From Strigamia acuminata (taxonomy: Eukaryota > Arthropoda > Chilopoda > Geophilomorpha > Linotaeniidae): a stretch of DNA of 60,000 nucleotides. Shown here one piece after another: positions 38,261 to 50,366 of the stretch (the first letter of the stretch is position 1; each line of letters starts with the position of its first letter). The stretch spans positions 42,604,581 to 42,664,580 of the forward strand of contig OX442314.1 of the NCBI GenBank assembly GCA_949358305.1. Reading direction: 5' to 3'. The translations under genes were made by a program, and so were the position numbers. The notes under the pieces are model-generated. The model saw only the letters and a list, made by a program, of their open reading frames with translations. It did not search any database and was not told the DNA's origin.

Positions 38261-39343
38261 TATTTATTAGTTGAATATGGTATATTCTCTGATGACTTGT
38301 TCTAATGTTATGTTTTGTTAAGCATCGTTTATGAATGAGAAAAAATAAACGTTTGTGTAAAATGTTGCGTTTTCTTTTGCTTTATTCGAATTTTCAGAAA
38401 ATAAATGGAAGGCACTTTTAGCTCCAAAGTCCGAACTTAGTTTGCAATGCAACATCCGGCTATTTTATGCAAAACGGTATGGACTAATCGTCAGCTGTCA
38501 ATCGTCAGCTGGCAGCTGGCAGCTGACGAATCGGATTATCTGGCTAATCCCCAAAAAACGCCGAAACTAATCGGCAGCTGTCAGCTGTCAATAGTCAGCT
38601 GCCGGTTTTTGGCCGACAGCTGCGCCGATTTTTGACCGTCAGCTGCGCTGGTTTTTGGCGGACAGCTGCCGACTGTCGACCGTCAGCTGATAACATGAAA
38701 TAAATTAAATACACTCGAAAATAACATAAAAACCTGAAATAAACTCGAAAAAAAACATGAAAACATGAAATAAACTCGATAAAAACCTGAAAACAAATGA
38801 AATAAACATATGTAAACAGATTAAATAAACATATGTAAACAGATGAAATAAACATGTAAACAGATAAAATATTAAACATGAAAACATAAAATACACGCAA
38901 GTTTAAAAAAATATTCTTAACTAACTTTTACATGTTGACCTGTTTCAGAGGAATATGATCCGCGTGTAGAATTCCTTTTTGAACCTTGATCGCAAGTGCT
39001 TTCAAATTATCTTCAATGAAAATTTAGTGAAATTTAAATTTTTTAATGGTAAACTTACTAAAATTTAAATTTTTTAATGGTAAACTTACTAAAATTTAAA
39101 TTTTTTAATGAAGAATTTAATGAAATTTGGGGGTAGAAATATATATTTGCAAAAGTGCGCGGAGAACAAGAGAAACCATCTAAAATAAATAGATGATAAC
39201 ACTCGGATAAAACAAATTTCAATTAAAAAATCTCGCAGATGAAAAAACCGAGGAAACAAACAACGAAGATGAGGCAGATGAGAATCTAGTTGCTTCGGGA
39301 TAACATTTGGCACACGTCACAAGAACGTTCCCGCATTCACCAA

Positions 39344-40120
39344 TATACAGGGTGTCCTGCCGAACACCTACCAGGTGAATTATTTCACAATCATGTAAAT
39401 TTAAAAATATTTTTGATTATGAATTTAAGTAAATGACATGTGACGAATTCAATGAAACATGTTAAATTCATGTGACATTGTTGCATCACTGTTTTGCATC
39501 TCGTAACTTTTAAACCAACAATGCTACGCAAAACATGTCAATTGCAAAGTTGTAGAGAACCATCTAATTAGTTTAGAACTGTTCTTAAAAAAATTATTTT
39601 TTACTGAAATGTTTTGAGAAAAAAAGGTTTTAAATGTTAGTCTACTCAGCTTTGTAACCTAAAACTATCATGTGGAATGTATTTCCAAAATAAATTATTT
39701 CCTTTCTTATGTGTTTCCTTACTTCTACTTACAAATATGACCCAATAAAGTGTCTTAATTGAGGATTAGCTAGGTTGCCTCAATAGTTTTAAGTTACAAA
39801 GCTGAGTTACAAAGCTGAGTAGACTAACATTTCAAACCTTTTTTCTCAAAACTTTTCAGTAAGAGATAATTTTTTTTAAGAACAGTTCTAGACTAATTAG
39901 AAGGTGCTCTACAACTTTGCAATTGACATTTTTTGTGTAGCATTGTTGGTTTAAAAGTTACGAGCTGCAAAACAGTGATGCAACAATGTCACATGAATTT
40001 AACATGTTTCATTGAATTCGTCACATGTCATTGACTTAAATTCATAATCAAAAGTTTTTTTGAATTAACATGATTATGAAATAATTCACCTGGTAGGTGT
40101 TCGGCGGGACACCCTGTATA
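39344..40120. mobile_element. 777-bp foldback MITE (unit 7)
   Basis: Full-length copy. Confidence 0.8.
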
Positions 40121-40204
40121 ACAACGCGGAATTAAACACAAAACTATTGTACAGCCGTTGTCGACATTCGTTGAATCAGTGTTTGGTATTTTCACGCATT
40201 CAGA

Positions 40205-40512
40205 ATGACTTACCAACTTTATCGCAACACGAGTTTGGGAAATGCTCTGCAAGACACGTTGGACGATTTTATTCAAAGTCAACACATTTCGCCGCAGCTA
40301 GCGCTTAAAGTTCTCCAGCAATTCGACAAAGCCATCAACACTGCACTTGCAACGCGGGTGAAGACAGATTAACATTCAAGGTAGATCGTTTGGAAACGTA
40401 CCGATTGATGGACCGCGTGTGGACATTCGAGTTAAGAGGCGTCGATTTCACTCAAATGCCGCAATTGCCGAAATTAGATAAAGTGAAAATAGTTGCGTGC
40501 GACGCCAAATAA
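40205..40512 (+). pseudogene. GTF2A2: TFIIA gamma copy, frameshifted (unit 7)
   Basis: As at 1823, including the shared frameshift. Confidence 0.85.
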
Positions 40513-40846
40513 TCGTTAAACTTTTGTTTTCCTTTAATTTCTGTCCGTCTAATGCACCGTATAAACAAGTAAATAAAAATATTGAATTAATCATTTTAAT
40601 TTATTGCAATTCGTAGAAAAAATGTGTGTTTTGAAAACACACATTTTTTCTACGAAATGACGTCATCGTCCATGAAAACACTGTTTTCAAAGAAACGCAG
40701 AAATAACTTTCTGCGTGATCAACAACGAACACAGTAATTTGACCGGTGAAGAATAATTCATAATCACCACAAACAATCAACATTTTCTTTCACGAGACAT
40801 TCAGTCACGTTATTAAAACCAATAAAACCACTTTTCGCGCTGCAAG

Positions 40847-41782
40847 TCGATTGAAATTTGACATAAACTTGTCAAAGTTTGACCAAAATTGGGAGAAATT
40901 TGTCAAATATTGTCAAAATTTGGCAAAATTTGTCAAAAAAATTTGTCAAATACCATACTGCCTCGATTAAACGCCGGACGTAACTAAGCGCCGGGACTCG
41001 ATTAAACGCCGGGGGCTCGGCGGCGTGTAGTGCACTCATAAATGCCGCCCCTAACCGACCCGCCCGGCGGTGGGTCGGGTCGAAAAAAATTAATGAACGC
41101 CCCGGCGTTTATTCGAGGCAGGACAGTTATTGTCAAAAATTGTGAGTAATTTGTCAAAATATGAGAAAAATTTGAGAAAAAGATGAGAAAAAGTTGAGAA
41201 AAAGTTGAGAAAAAGTTGAGAAAAAGTTGAGAAAAAGTTGAGAAAAAGTTGAGAAAAAGTTGAGAAAAAGTTGAGAAAAAGTTGAGAAAAATTTGAGAAA
41301 AAGTTGAGAAAAAGTTGAGAAAAAGTTGAGAAAAAGTTGAGAAAAATTTGAGAAAAATTTGAGAAAAATTTGACAAATTTTGACATATTTTGAGAAATTT
41401 TGAGAAATTTTGCAGAAAATTTTGACAAACTTTGACTTATTTTGACAAATTTTGAGAAATTTTGAGAAATTTTGCTCAAATTTTGACAAACTTTGACATA
41501 TTTTGAGAATTTTTGAGAAATTTTGAGAAATTTTGCCTAAATTTTGACAAACTTTGACATATTTTGACAAGTTTTGAGAAATTTTGCTCAAATTCTGACA
41601 AACTTTGACATATTTTGACAAATTTTGAGAATTTTTCTCAAATTTTTCTCAAATTTTTCTCAAATTTTGAGAAATTTTGACAAATTTTAAGAGATTTTGA
41701 GAAATTTTGAGAAATTTTGACAAATTTTGACAAATTTTGACAAATTTTGGCATATTTTGACATATTTTGACATATTTTTTAG
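40847..41782. repeat. 11-bp-period minisatellite, unit 8 (936 bp)
   Basis: Same length as in unit 1. Confidence 0.88.
40958..41121. mobile_element. GC-rich foldback MITE (unit 8)
   Basis: Intact copy inside the minisatellite. Confidence 0.7.
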
Positions 41783-42473
41783 TTAAATAAATACAAAATT
41801 TTATCCCTTCTTCAATTTTCCATTTGCCAAATTTTATTACCGTCAAACAATTCTATCGAACACGGCTCAACAATCACAAAATGCATAATGGCTGCCTAAC
41901 TCGCTCCTAACTCGGTCCTCACCCAACCAGCTCTCACCAACAAATGGCACAATCCTGTCTGTGCACAACATCTTTATATAGACTACACTATATATACCCT
42001 GTACTAGGATATATACAGACCTATACCTACATATATAATAATATAATGTTTTGTACCTATCTACAAATAAGTAGGCTTAAATTTAGCATTGAATTCAATG
42101 TTAATCGCGGAACAAGTAGAGAATATGACGTTTTTCATTCAGCTCCATGATCACAGATCATCACCTCAGTTTGCAGTATTTACTCGCTAGAGTGCGCAAC
42201 AAGTACGACTTTCCCGCCTATCCATCGTGCTGGCACAATGGCCGACCGCCTTCTCCTTACTTGTTAGTCGCAATTCTCCAACGTCGTGTGCAACCAGTTC
42301 ACCTAGGATGTCTCAAAGTGACAAACTACAAAATACTGGGACAAACAAAAATCACAATCCATCGCCGAGAAAATCGTCCGAAGCGCGAACCAACACATCG
42401 AATCGAATCGAATCGAAACCATCACAAACAATCAAACACGGCACGGGTTAACTAACATTGCAGCGAGTCGGAA

Positions 42474-43472
42474 ATGTGGGAGGGAAGAAGAGCGTGAGAT
42501 AGAAAGTCCGGGTATGCGATTTCGAATTTGAACTGACAAACAAGCTTTACTTGATTTAATTAATTTCTCGTTTGACAGCAAGAAAAAAATCCTCTGGATA
42601 ATATTGGCTGTGCTTTGTTGCTGTTGCTGCTTTATTTGCGTAGCAGTCCTGGGTGCAATACTCGGATACGCGATCATCGGTGGAGGCGGATCCGCTAAAG
42701 GACAAGGAGCGTTCGAACCCGGAGGTTTATTTGGCGGTGAGTCCGATAAAAATTGCCCTCGAATACTTTGCACTGAAGCGACTCGTAATTCTGATTGCAG
42801 AACCGCTAAACTATTGTCCCCCGACCAGAACGAAAGCTACAAACGTTCCTCCGGTCAAAAAACTGGATTTCTCCAAGGCGGATAAAAGTCAAACGACGCA
42901 GAGTAGCGACTATACACGAATCACGGCTGCGGAACAGTTTTCGGTCGAGTTCGCGGTAGATGCCGATTCGTTTACTTGTAGCCACACTTCCTCGTCAGGC
43001 GAGCCGCTGGACAAGACACCGTGGTGGCGACTTGATATGACTGTCCAGCACGTGATTGATAACGTGGTTTTTGTGGGTAGAAAAGGCTTCTGTGAGTTGA
43101 AATGTGCGCGCTTGTGCGTGCAGGTGTTGAGCAATTGTAATTGTATTTGCAGATGCGAGAGACAACGATATGGAGGTTCGAGTCGGCGATCACATCGATG
43201 GGGTTGGTATACTCGGGCCATTCTCCAAGAACGGATTGTGTAATGAATTTCGAGGCGTGCGAGAAGCGGGGAAGGACATTGATTTCAAATGTCCACCGAC
43301 GCTGATAGGGCGATACATAACGGTGCAGAAGATTAAGTACAAAAGTTATCTCGTTCTAACTATTTGTACGCTGGAGATTAATGGATACGTAGTGCCACCG
43401 CCGGCGCCACTGCCGGCGCCACGAAAGCAAGAAAGACGACAGAAAAGATTGATTCGCAACTGGTTTCACTAA
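42474..43472 (+). CDS. F-type-lectin-like membrane protein, array copy 8 (A type)
   Basis: Exons 42474-42493, 42579-42736, 42801-43091 and 43153-43472; 262 residues, A type. This is the last intact lectin gene of the array. The diverged relative at 56027-58714 shares the gene structure from exon 2 onward. Confidence 0.68.
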
Positions 43473-44555
43473 TATTTATTAGTTGAATATGGTATATTCT
43501 CTGATGACTTGTTCTAATGTTATGTTTTGTTAAGCATCGTTTATGAATGAGAAAAAATAAACGTTTGTGTAAAATGTTGCGTTTTCTTTTGCTTTATTCG
43601 AATTTTCAGAAAATAAATGGAAGGCACTTTTAGCTCCAAAGTCCGAACTTAGTTTGCAATGCAACATCCGGCTATTTTATGCAAAACGGTATGGACTAAT
43701 CGTCAGCTGTCAATCGTCAGCTGGCAGCTGGCAGCTGACGAATCGGATTATCTGGCTAATCCCCAAAAAACGCCGAAACTAATCGGCAGCTGTCAGCTGT
43801 CAATAGTCAGCTGCCGGTTTTTGGCCGACAGCTGCGCCGATTTTTGACCGTCAGCTGCGCTGGTTTTTGGCGGACAGCTGCCGACTGTCGACCGTCAGCT
43901 GATAACATGAAATAAATTAAATACACTCGAAAATAACATAAAAACCTGAAATAAACTCGAAAAAAAACATGAAAACATGAAATAAACTCGATAAAAACCT
44001 GAAAACAAATGAAATAAACATATGTAAACAGATTAAATAAACATATGTAAACAGATGAAATAAACATGTAAACAGATAAAATATTAAACATGAAAACATA
44101 AAATACACGCAAGTTTAAAAAAATATTCTTAACTAACTTTTACATGTTGACCTGTTTCAGAGGAATATGATCCGCGTGTAGAATTCCTTTTTGAACCTTG
44201 ATCGCAAGTGCTTTCAAATTATCTTCAATGAAAATTTAGTGAAATTTAAATTTTTTAATGGTAAACTTACTAAAATTTAAATTTTTTAATGGTAAACTTA
44301 CTAAAATTTAAATTTTTTAATGAAGAATTTAATGAAATTTGGGGGTAGAAATATATATTTGCAAAAGTGCGCGGAGAACAAGAGAAACCATCTAAAATAA
44401 ATAGATGATAACACTCGGATAAAACAAATTTCAATTAAAAAATCTCGCAGATGAAAAAACCGAGGAAACAAACAACGAAGATGAGGCAGATGAGAATCTA
44501 GTTGCTTCGGGATAACATTTGGCACACGTCACAAGAACGTTCCCGCATTCACCAA

Positions 44556-45100
44556 TATACAGGGTGTCCTGCCGAACACCTACCAGGTGAATTATTTCAC
44601 AATCATGTAAATTTAAAAATATTTTTGATTATGAATTTAAGTAAATGACATGTGACGAATTCAATGAAACATGTTAAATTCATGTGACATTGTTGCATCA
44701 CTGTTTTGCATCTCGTAACTTTTAAACCAACAATGCTACGCAAAACATGTCAATTGCAAAGTTGTAGAGAACCATCTAATTAGTTTAGAACTGTTCTTAA
44801 AAAAATTATTTTTTACTGAAATGTTTTGAGAAAAAAAGGTTTTAAATGTTAGTCTACTCAGCTTTGTAACCTAAAACTATCATGTGGAATGTATTTCCAA
44901 AATAAATTATTTCCTTTCTTATGTGTTTCCTTACTTCTACTTACAAATATGACCCAATAAAGTGTCTTAATTGAGGATTAGCTAGGTTGCCTCAATAGTT
45001 TTAAGTTACAAAGCTGAGTTACAAAGCTGAGTAGACTAACATTTCAAACCTTTTTTCTCAAAACTTTTCAGTAAGAGATAATTTTTTTTAAGAACAGTTC
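44556..45100. mobile_element. Foldback MITE, right arm truncated (unit 8)
   Basis: Same deletion junction as in unit 5 (aagaacagttc joined to acaaaactattg), although the two units are not adjacent. Confidence 0.8.
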
Positions 45101-45167
45101 ACAAAACTATTGTACAGCCGTTGTCGACATTCGTTGAATCAGTGTTTGGTATTTTCACGCATTCAGA

Positions 45168-45475
45168 ATGACTTACCAACTTTATCGCAACACGAGTTTG
45201 GAAAATGCTCTGCAAGACACGTTGGACGATTTTATTCAAAGTCAACACATTTCGCCGCAGCTAGCGCTTAAAGTTCTCCAGCAATTCGACAAAGCCATCA
45301 ACACTGCACTTGCAACGCGGGTGAAGACAGATTAACATTCAAGGTAGATCGTTTGGAAACGTACCGATTGATGGACCGCGTGTGGACATTCGAGTTAAGA
45401 GGCGTCGATTTCACTCAAATGCCGCAATTGCCGAAATTAGATAAAGTGAAAATAGTTGCGTGCGACGCCAAATAA
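45168..45475 (+). pseudogene. GTF2A2: TFIIA gamma copy, frameshifted (unit 8)
   Basis: Same frameshift as the other eight copies. It differs by one coding change (Gly to Glu in NTSLENAL) and one base in the 3' flank (taattcacc). It is the most diverged of the nine, as expected at an array edge. Confidence 0.85.
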
Positions 45476-45617
45476 TCGTTAAACTTTTGTTTTCCTTTAA
45501 TTTCTGTCCGTCTAATTCACCGTATAAACAAGTAAATAAAAATATTGAATTAATCATTTTAATTTATTGCAATTCGTAGAAAAAATGTGTGTTTTGAAAA
45601 CACACATTTTTTCTACG

Positions 45618-45670
45618 AAATGACGTCATCGTCCATGAAAACACTGTTTTCATGGACGGTGACGTCATTT
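45618..45670. other. Near-perfect 53-nt palindrome at the array boundary
   Basis: Two 26-nt arms (45618-45643 and 45645-45670) match with one mismatch around a single C. They contain tgacgtca sites. In the array units the right arm breaks off after gttttca and is replaced by aagaaacgcag, the start of the 155-bp module. The array junction therefore falls inside this palindrome. Confidence 0.85.
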
Positions 45671-45947
45671 CTGGTCTTGGTGTTTTTTACGAGAGGGGCG
45701 TGGCTCCGCATTTATAAGTTATAACCATAGTATACTGTGGCAAAACTAAAGATATTTTAAAAAATATTATTTTTTGAAATCTTTTATTTAACAGAAGAAA
45801 TTTTCTAACGAGACTATTGCCATAGAACTTAAATTGGTGTACAATTCGATTGAAACAGTTATACAATAAGTTATACGGAGTGCTTGTTTATTGAAACAAA
45901 AAAAATTAAAATCCAAAAAAATATCAATTATAGAAACGAAAACATTG

Positions 45948-46225
45948 TCAACATTGATTGGACGAAGTTACTACTTTCGTGCCTTCGCAGACGGCGTGCT
46001 TTGCCGCAATTCGCCAGGCAAAACCAAACAAACAGCCGCACACAAAGCTATTCATGATTACCGTGGTCTTCGAAGATGAACTTGTTTCAACACTTTGTAG
46101 ATGTACGATCCGAAATTTTCCTTCTTTCGCTTTTCCGATTTCTTCTTCAGACTAACTCGCCTCGTCTTCTGCGGCGCTCCAACCTTCCCCAATCCTTCGC
46201 TCAGAACTTTTTGCGGAGAAGACAT
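45948..46225 (-). pseudogene. H2B: Histone H2B variant remnant with internal deletion
   Basis: On the minus strand, the ATG at 46225-46223 opens MSSPQKVLSEGLGKV, then KKKSEKRKKENFGSYIYKVL and KQVH, the start of the H2B histone fold. The frame then breaks. The next frame has VIMNSFV, then a jump to LVLPGEL and AKHAVCEGTKVVTSSNQC with a stop at 45950-45948. The middle of the histone fold (helix 2 and after, about 35 residues) is missing and there are at least two frame changes. The N-terminal tail is unlike canonical H2B and resembles divergent, for example germline-type, H2B variants; that last point is inference. Core H2B would pair with H2A in nucleosomes; this copy cannot make that fold. 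Confidence 0.8.
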
Positions 46226-48098
46226 GATCGATAAGAGTGTGACAATGTTCTTTCGGCGCAAATATTTTACAATACTTGGTCGAGAAAAGCCATGTCAAAC
46301 TACTAAAAGCTCACGAGAACAAGTTTAACAATTACTGAAGGTGAATTATTGCAATAGTGTAAATAAAATGAAGTCGTGGGTTTTTCTCCAATCATATGAC
46401 ATTTATTTAGTATAACTCCGTTATATAAATAAAATGGCCTACAAAGATGGCCAAATGAAAATACGATTGGTGTCCTTGGCTCCGAAATAGATGGGTCAAT
46501 ACATCGTATTCGCATGGAGGAAAGATGTCATCTATCGTCGGGCTGACTGGTCTCTGGTTCGGTTCTGTAATGGCGGTATCCGAGGCTGTGCGGTTGACTT
46601 ATTCCACATTGTCACAATCTCATGTAAATATCTAAGATATTTGCATAGAGTATTGCTGTTATGCTGTTTGGATTACGCATACTTTTGTTATCAAGTATGA
46701 CGTAAATAATTCATCATGTGGAAATTAATGATATTCAGGCGTCACACATAACTCGATGAGTATATGTCGTGAGCCAAAGGTCATTATGTTGTCATCTGGA
46801 TTACAACAAGCAAATTTGGTTATCATTTGTTTTGCTGTAATGTTTACTTCCGGTTCTGTGTCAATCGAGTTCTTTATCGTGAGTAAAACTTCGTTTTACA
46901 TCATGATACGATGAAATGATTTATACAACTGAGTTAGCTAAATCCAAGCTGTAAAAGTACAAATATGAAATCCTACCGGGTCCGAACGGTAAACGTCATC
47001 CATCGCTCAGCCCGGTATCCTCGCGATCACACAGTCGCCGTCTGCCTCACAGGATTTGGCGGCAAACATCATCCATCGCCCAATCCCGCGGCGTCACCTA
47101 GCCTAGCGAGTACTAAATGCCCGTCCAGGCCTAATTCCTCGCCAGTCCGGATGGTCGTGACCACAGACAAGGATGGAGGTTTCCTCATCCAGGGTCGTAC
47201 TCACGGAACACAACATTATCCGTAGCGTCAACCTCAGTCAAAGGCTGGTGATGCGCCATCGTTTCGATAGCACCCAAAGATTGTCTTGCAACAATCCGCA
47301 TTTCACCACAGGTCATGGTAAGCAGCACCATTTAAGGCGGGGAATGCATATAAATATATATGCGGGCTCAAGTAAGTAAGTGTGGTACAAATATCATGAC
47401 AAGAGCGAGCTATTTCCTGTTGCAAGGGAATATATGCTCTTAGAGCACAATGGAACTTCCAATGCTCCAATGGGGACATGAGTCCTCAGAATCCCTCCAA
47501 TCACTGAGTGTAAAGGTTGGATACTGAAGCCACTTGCCTAATTAGATGACTTCCAGATGTTAAACAGGAACTGGATACCCAGGACCTAGCTTCCTATCAG
47601 GTCAGGACAGGAACTGGATAGCGGGGACACAATTTGGATTAAGTCTTTGACTCAAATCCACAGGGTGTCCATAATTGGTGCAGGTGCGCAAAGGTGAGTA
47701 ACCTTTCAACTTGGGTTTATGATATATTCTCTGAATAATGTCATAAACGGTCCAATAAGCCTCTAAATTAATAAATATACAAGGATATAATGTTAGCTCC
47801 ACATAAAACTCAGTTTTATGTAGTTTTAGCACTAAATCTTCTATTCTGGTTAAATCTGCCGCTAAAAGTAGAAAACGCCATCTATCGGTGAATTTAGTCA
47901 TTATGACGTAACCGTCATAAGAGATAGAACAGTAACAACAAAGGTGTACTCGCTAATGAAAATAAGATGGGCAATGTGTCTCTAATATACCCGATTGTAA
48001 CGAAACGTCATTAAAACGATGACAAACGTTTCCCGTACGCCAGGCACAACTGCGCCATCTGTGAACGTGTACATAAAGTATTTTGACAACTAACAGTT
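46226..48098. other. 1.9 kb with no recognisable gene
   Basis: Only short, unrecognised ORFs are present. Positions 46965-47340 are more GC-rich and contain a loosely repeated 'cgtcatccatcg' / 'catcatccatcg' pair. A cagggtgtccataattgg motif at about 47661 resembles the end of the foldback MITE, and a 99-residue minus-strand ORF (47602-47901) overlaps it. This may be decayed transposon sequence, but I cannot name it. Confidence 0.4.
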
Positions 48099-48877
48099 CC
48101 TGTAAGGCGAGAAAATGTTCACAATCCCGACGAGAGAAACTTCATTTCACCCGAAATCGACGTAAGAAATATATTTACGAGTTGGATAAAGTTGGGAGCC
48201 GACAAAACCATCAACACCAAAACCGATCTTTTCTCGTTGATAAAAATTTCTCCCGCAATCGTCAACGAACTCGAAGCAGTTTGCAGCATCACTCACCTCT
48301 CGTGCGAAGACGAACCGCACCAATTCCTGCCAACCAACATCAGAAAACCCAGAAACGGACCCATGGATTACGTTACCCCCGCCAACCACAATTTGCAATG
48401 TCTCAAGCGAAAAGAAGCCGTAAACGAAAACCGCGCGCCACTCGACTGCGTCGGTCGAAAAATGTTAAAAAATACTCACAAATTTGGTTTTCCGCGTCCA
48501 AATTCGCTGCCGAGCGGAGCGGAACGGAAGCCGAAACCGTACCGACAAGACTGCCGGAATTGGTTTTACTCGTCTCACTGTACTAGCCCTACCCAAAACG
48601 TGAATTAAAAATGGAGGAGCAGTTGCTCGTACTCGGATCGCAAAAGTTGACCGCTTTGAGAGACAAATTCGTGTGTTTGGCCGATATTTCCGTCACGGAC
48701 GACTTGAGTGAGAATCCCGATTTATCCGACTTGAGCAGAGCCAAAGAAATGTACACTTCCGGTTTGTTTTACATCAACGGTACGTTGTACGACGATATGC
48801 GGAACCCGCAATCCAGGAAGAACAGCCGAGCGATCGTCGAGTGGGCGGATCAATACCCGGACATGGGAATTGCGTGA
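48099..48877 (+). pseudogene. SNAPC3: SNAPC3 (SNAP50) remnant, truncated
   Basis: SNAPC3 is the snRNA-activating complex subunit used by Pol II and Pol III at snRNA genes. An N-terminal frame has ISPEIDVRNIFTSWIKLG and VNELEAVCSITHLSCEDEP, continuing to NLQCLKRKEA. After a frame change near 48470-48540 comes LPELVLLVSLY, an in-frame stop (TAG near 48585), then PYPKRELKMEEQLLVLGSQK and LTALRDKFVC. FYINGTLYDDMRNPQSRKNS and RAIVEWADQYPDMGI follow. This is the conserved core order of the family. The sequence ends at 48872, where the recurrent 155-bp module begins, so the C-terminal zinc-binding half is absent. No intron is seen. It is not functional as it stands. Confidence 0.85.
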
Positions 48878-49020
48878 TCAACAACGAACGGTGAAAGAAT
48901 CATTTATTATTACCACAAACAATCCACATTTTCGCGATCCATTCAGTCACGTTATTAAAACCAATAAAACCACTTCTCGCGCTGCACTGCATGCCGAATT
49001 GTCGATTGTTCCCACCGAAC
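48871..49020. repeat. Stray copy of the recurrent module
   Basis: Starts tgcgtgatcaacaacgaac and runs to ttgttcccaccgaac. It is closer to the copy at 59625 than to the array copies, since it keeps the longer end gctgcactgc...ccgaattgtcg. It directly abuts the broken end of SNAPC3 and is followed by a 'gaccagga' repeat array. Confidence 0.75.
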
Positions 49021-49049
49021 ACACTTCGACCGGTGGCAGGGTAGAATAT

Positions 49050-49290
49050 TTTCGACTCGGATTCCTTTCGACCGCGTTTTTTTTCGACCGGATTTTTTGC
49101 GACCGGATTTTTCTCGACCGGATTGTTTGCGACCAGGATTGTTTCCGATCAGGATTGTTTGCGACCAGGATTCTTTTCGACCGGTTGGATTGCGACCTGG
49201 AATTTTATCGACTAGGATTCTTTGCGACCAGGATTTATCTCGACCGGGATTCACTTCGACCAGGATTCCTTTCGACTTGGTCGAAATTTA
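49050..49290. repeat. Degenerate 'tcgaccaggatt' tandem repeat (forward)
   Basis: About eleven copies of a 20-22-bp unit of the kind ttcgaccaggattcttt, varying between accgg and accagg. A related array lies inverted at 55738-55960. ORFs through it are low-complexity by-products. Confidence 0.8.
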
Positions 49291-49539
49291 GGTAGTTTAC
49301 TTTTATAAATGGACTTGTAACGTGTCAAATTTATTCATTTTTATATTTTCTTTCATCGGTACATATTTGAACCAAAATTTTGTTTTTAGTTTATGGCGAA
49401 CGAATCTAAGGTTTGTGGAGAAGGGCTATTTCGGTAATGGCTCGTGATGTATAGCAGCACATAACTGCTCCATTTGGGTAATTTTATCCTTACTTGTTAA
49501 ATTATTATTGAAATTTATGTTTACATTTTTTCTTTGTAG

Positions 49540-50366
49540 CAAGTGTCCGTTAATGATTGGCTAAATTGTACGGCTACTTGCGATTCGAATGGTGAAGTAG
49601 TGGGCACAGTTTTGACCCAACTTCTGCACGGCGTTGGTAATTAGAAAAGGATATCGAGAAAACGATTCGTAAGGAATATATTTCTAGTTAATATTGATTG
49701 AAATTAAAATGTATATTTTTTTTAATTGCAGCCAATTTATAGAACAAATGTTTGCAATCTAAAGACGCTAGAGTCCGATCTGGGTGACAAAATAGAGACA
49801 AATTCGTCGAAAAATTCAGCAGATAATTCAGCTCAAGATGTTCGAAGTGATCAATCGACGGCCGATTCTTGCGATCCAGCCAAACGAACGCCAGAGAAGA
49901 CATCTGAGTCTTATAAAGAGACGCGGTCACGGATTACGGAATAGTTTTTATGGATAACGTACCGGTAAAAATCTAGAGACTCGTTTTATTGAATTGGTGG
50001 AAGTAAATGAATATTTTATGGTACTTTAGTTTATTTACTTCTGTTACCTCTCGAGTATTCTATTACTCCTTAGCGATTTCATGCATTTTAATTGTATTTT
50101 TTATTAGATATCAAATAATTTAATACCCCAGGACGAAATTACGCGATTAACTCACGCAAATACAATGACCTCATCTGATCTTCGTTCGTTTGAAATTGCA
50201 TCCATTAATAAAGTGAGTGGAGATTAAAAATTAATATTATTTTAATCTAATTTTAATCTAATTTTAATCCTAATTTCAGGTGGCTTGGAGTCCAAACTTC
50301 GGATCGCATTTATTAGTGGCTTCGGGTGAAAATTCAGGATTAATTAGGATCCATCGAATTCATTGA
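49540..50366 (+). pseudogene. GTF3C2: GTF3C2-like (TFIIIC subunit 2) C-terminal remnant
   Basis: Pieces of a WD-repeat gene in order: 49540-49636 (VSVNDWLNCTATCDSNGEVV), about 49732-49990 (PIYRTNVCNLKTLESDL, then YGIVFMDNVPV in another frame), 50108-50212 (IPQDEITRLTHANTMTSSDL to SINK, GTGAGT donor) and 50280-50366 (VAWSPNFGSHLLVASGENSG then LIRIHRIH, stop). The last segment matches the end of the TFIIIC beta-propeller subunit GTF3C2, which helps Pol III recognise internal promoters. A frame change and a stop (49942-49944) break the second piece, and upstream exons were not found. The order and splice sites point to a decayed intron-bearing gene. The exact family is moderately sure. Confidence 0.5.

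Larger units (their letters stand above)
35511..40689 (+). repeat. Tandem array unit 7
   Basis: 5179 bp. 903-bp minisatellite, return to the A-type lectin, three 31-bp cores, full MITE. Confidence 0.9.
40690..45652 (+). repeat. Tandem array unit 8 (last unit)
   Basis: 4963 bp. 936-bp minisatellite, A-type lectin, MITE with the same right-arm loss as unit 5. Repeated sequence ends at about 45652, inside a palindrome that is complete only here. Confidence 0.9.

Noticed and set aside
1-45652. CRISPR-like array or rDNA repeat
   Set aside because: The units are 5 kb and carry an intron-bearing gene. There are no short direct repeats with unique spacers and no rRNA sequence.
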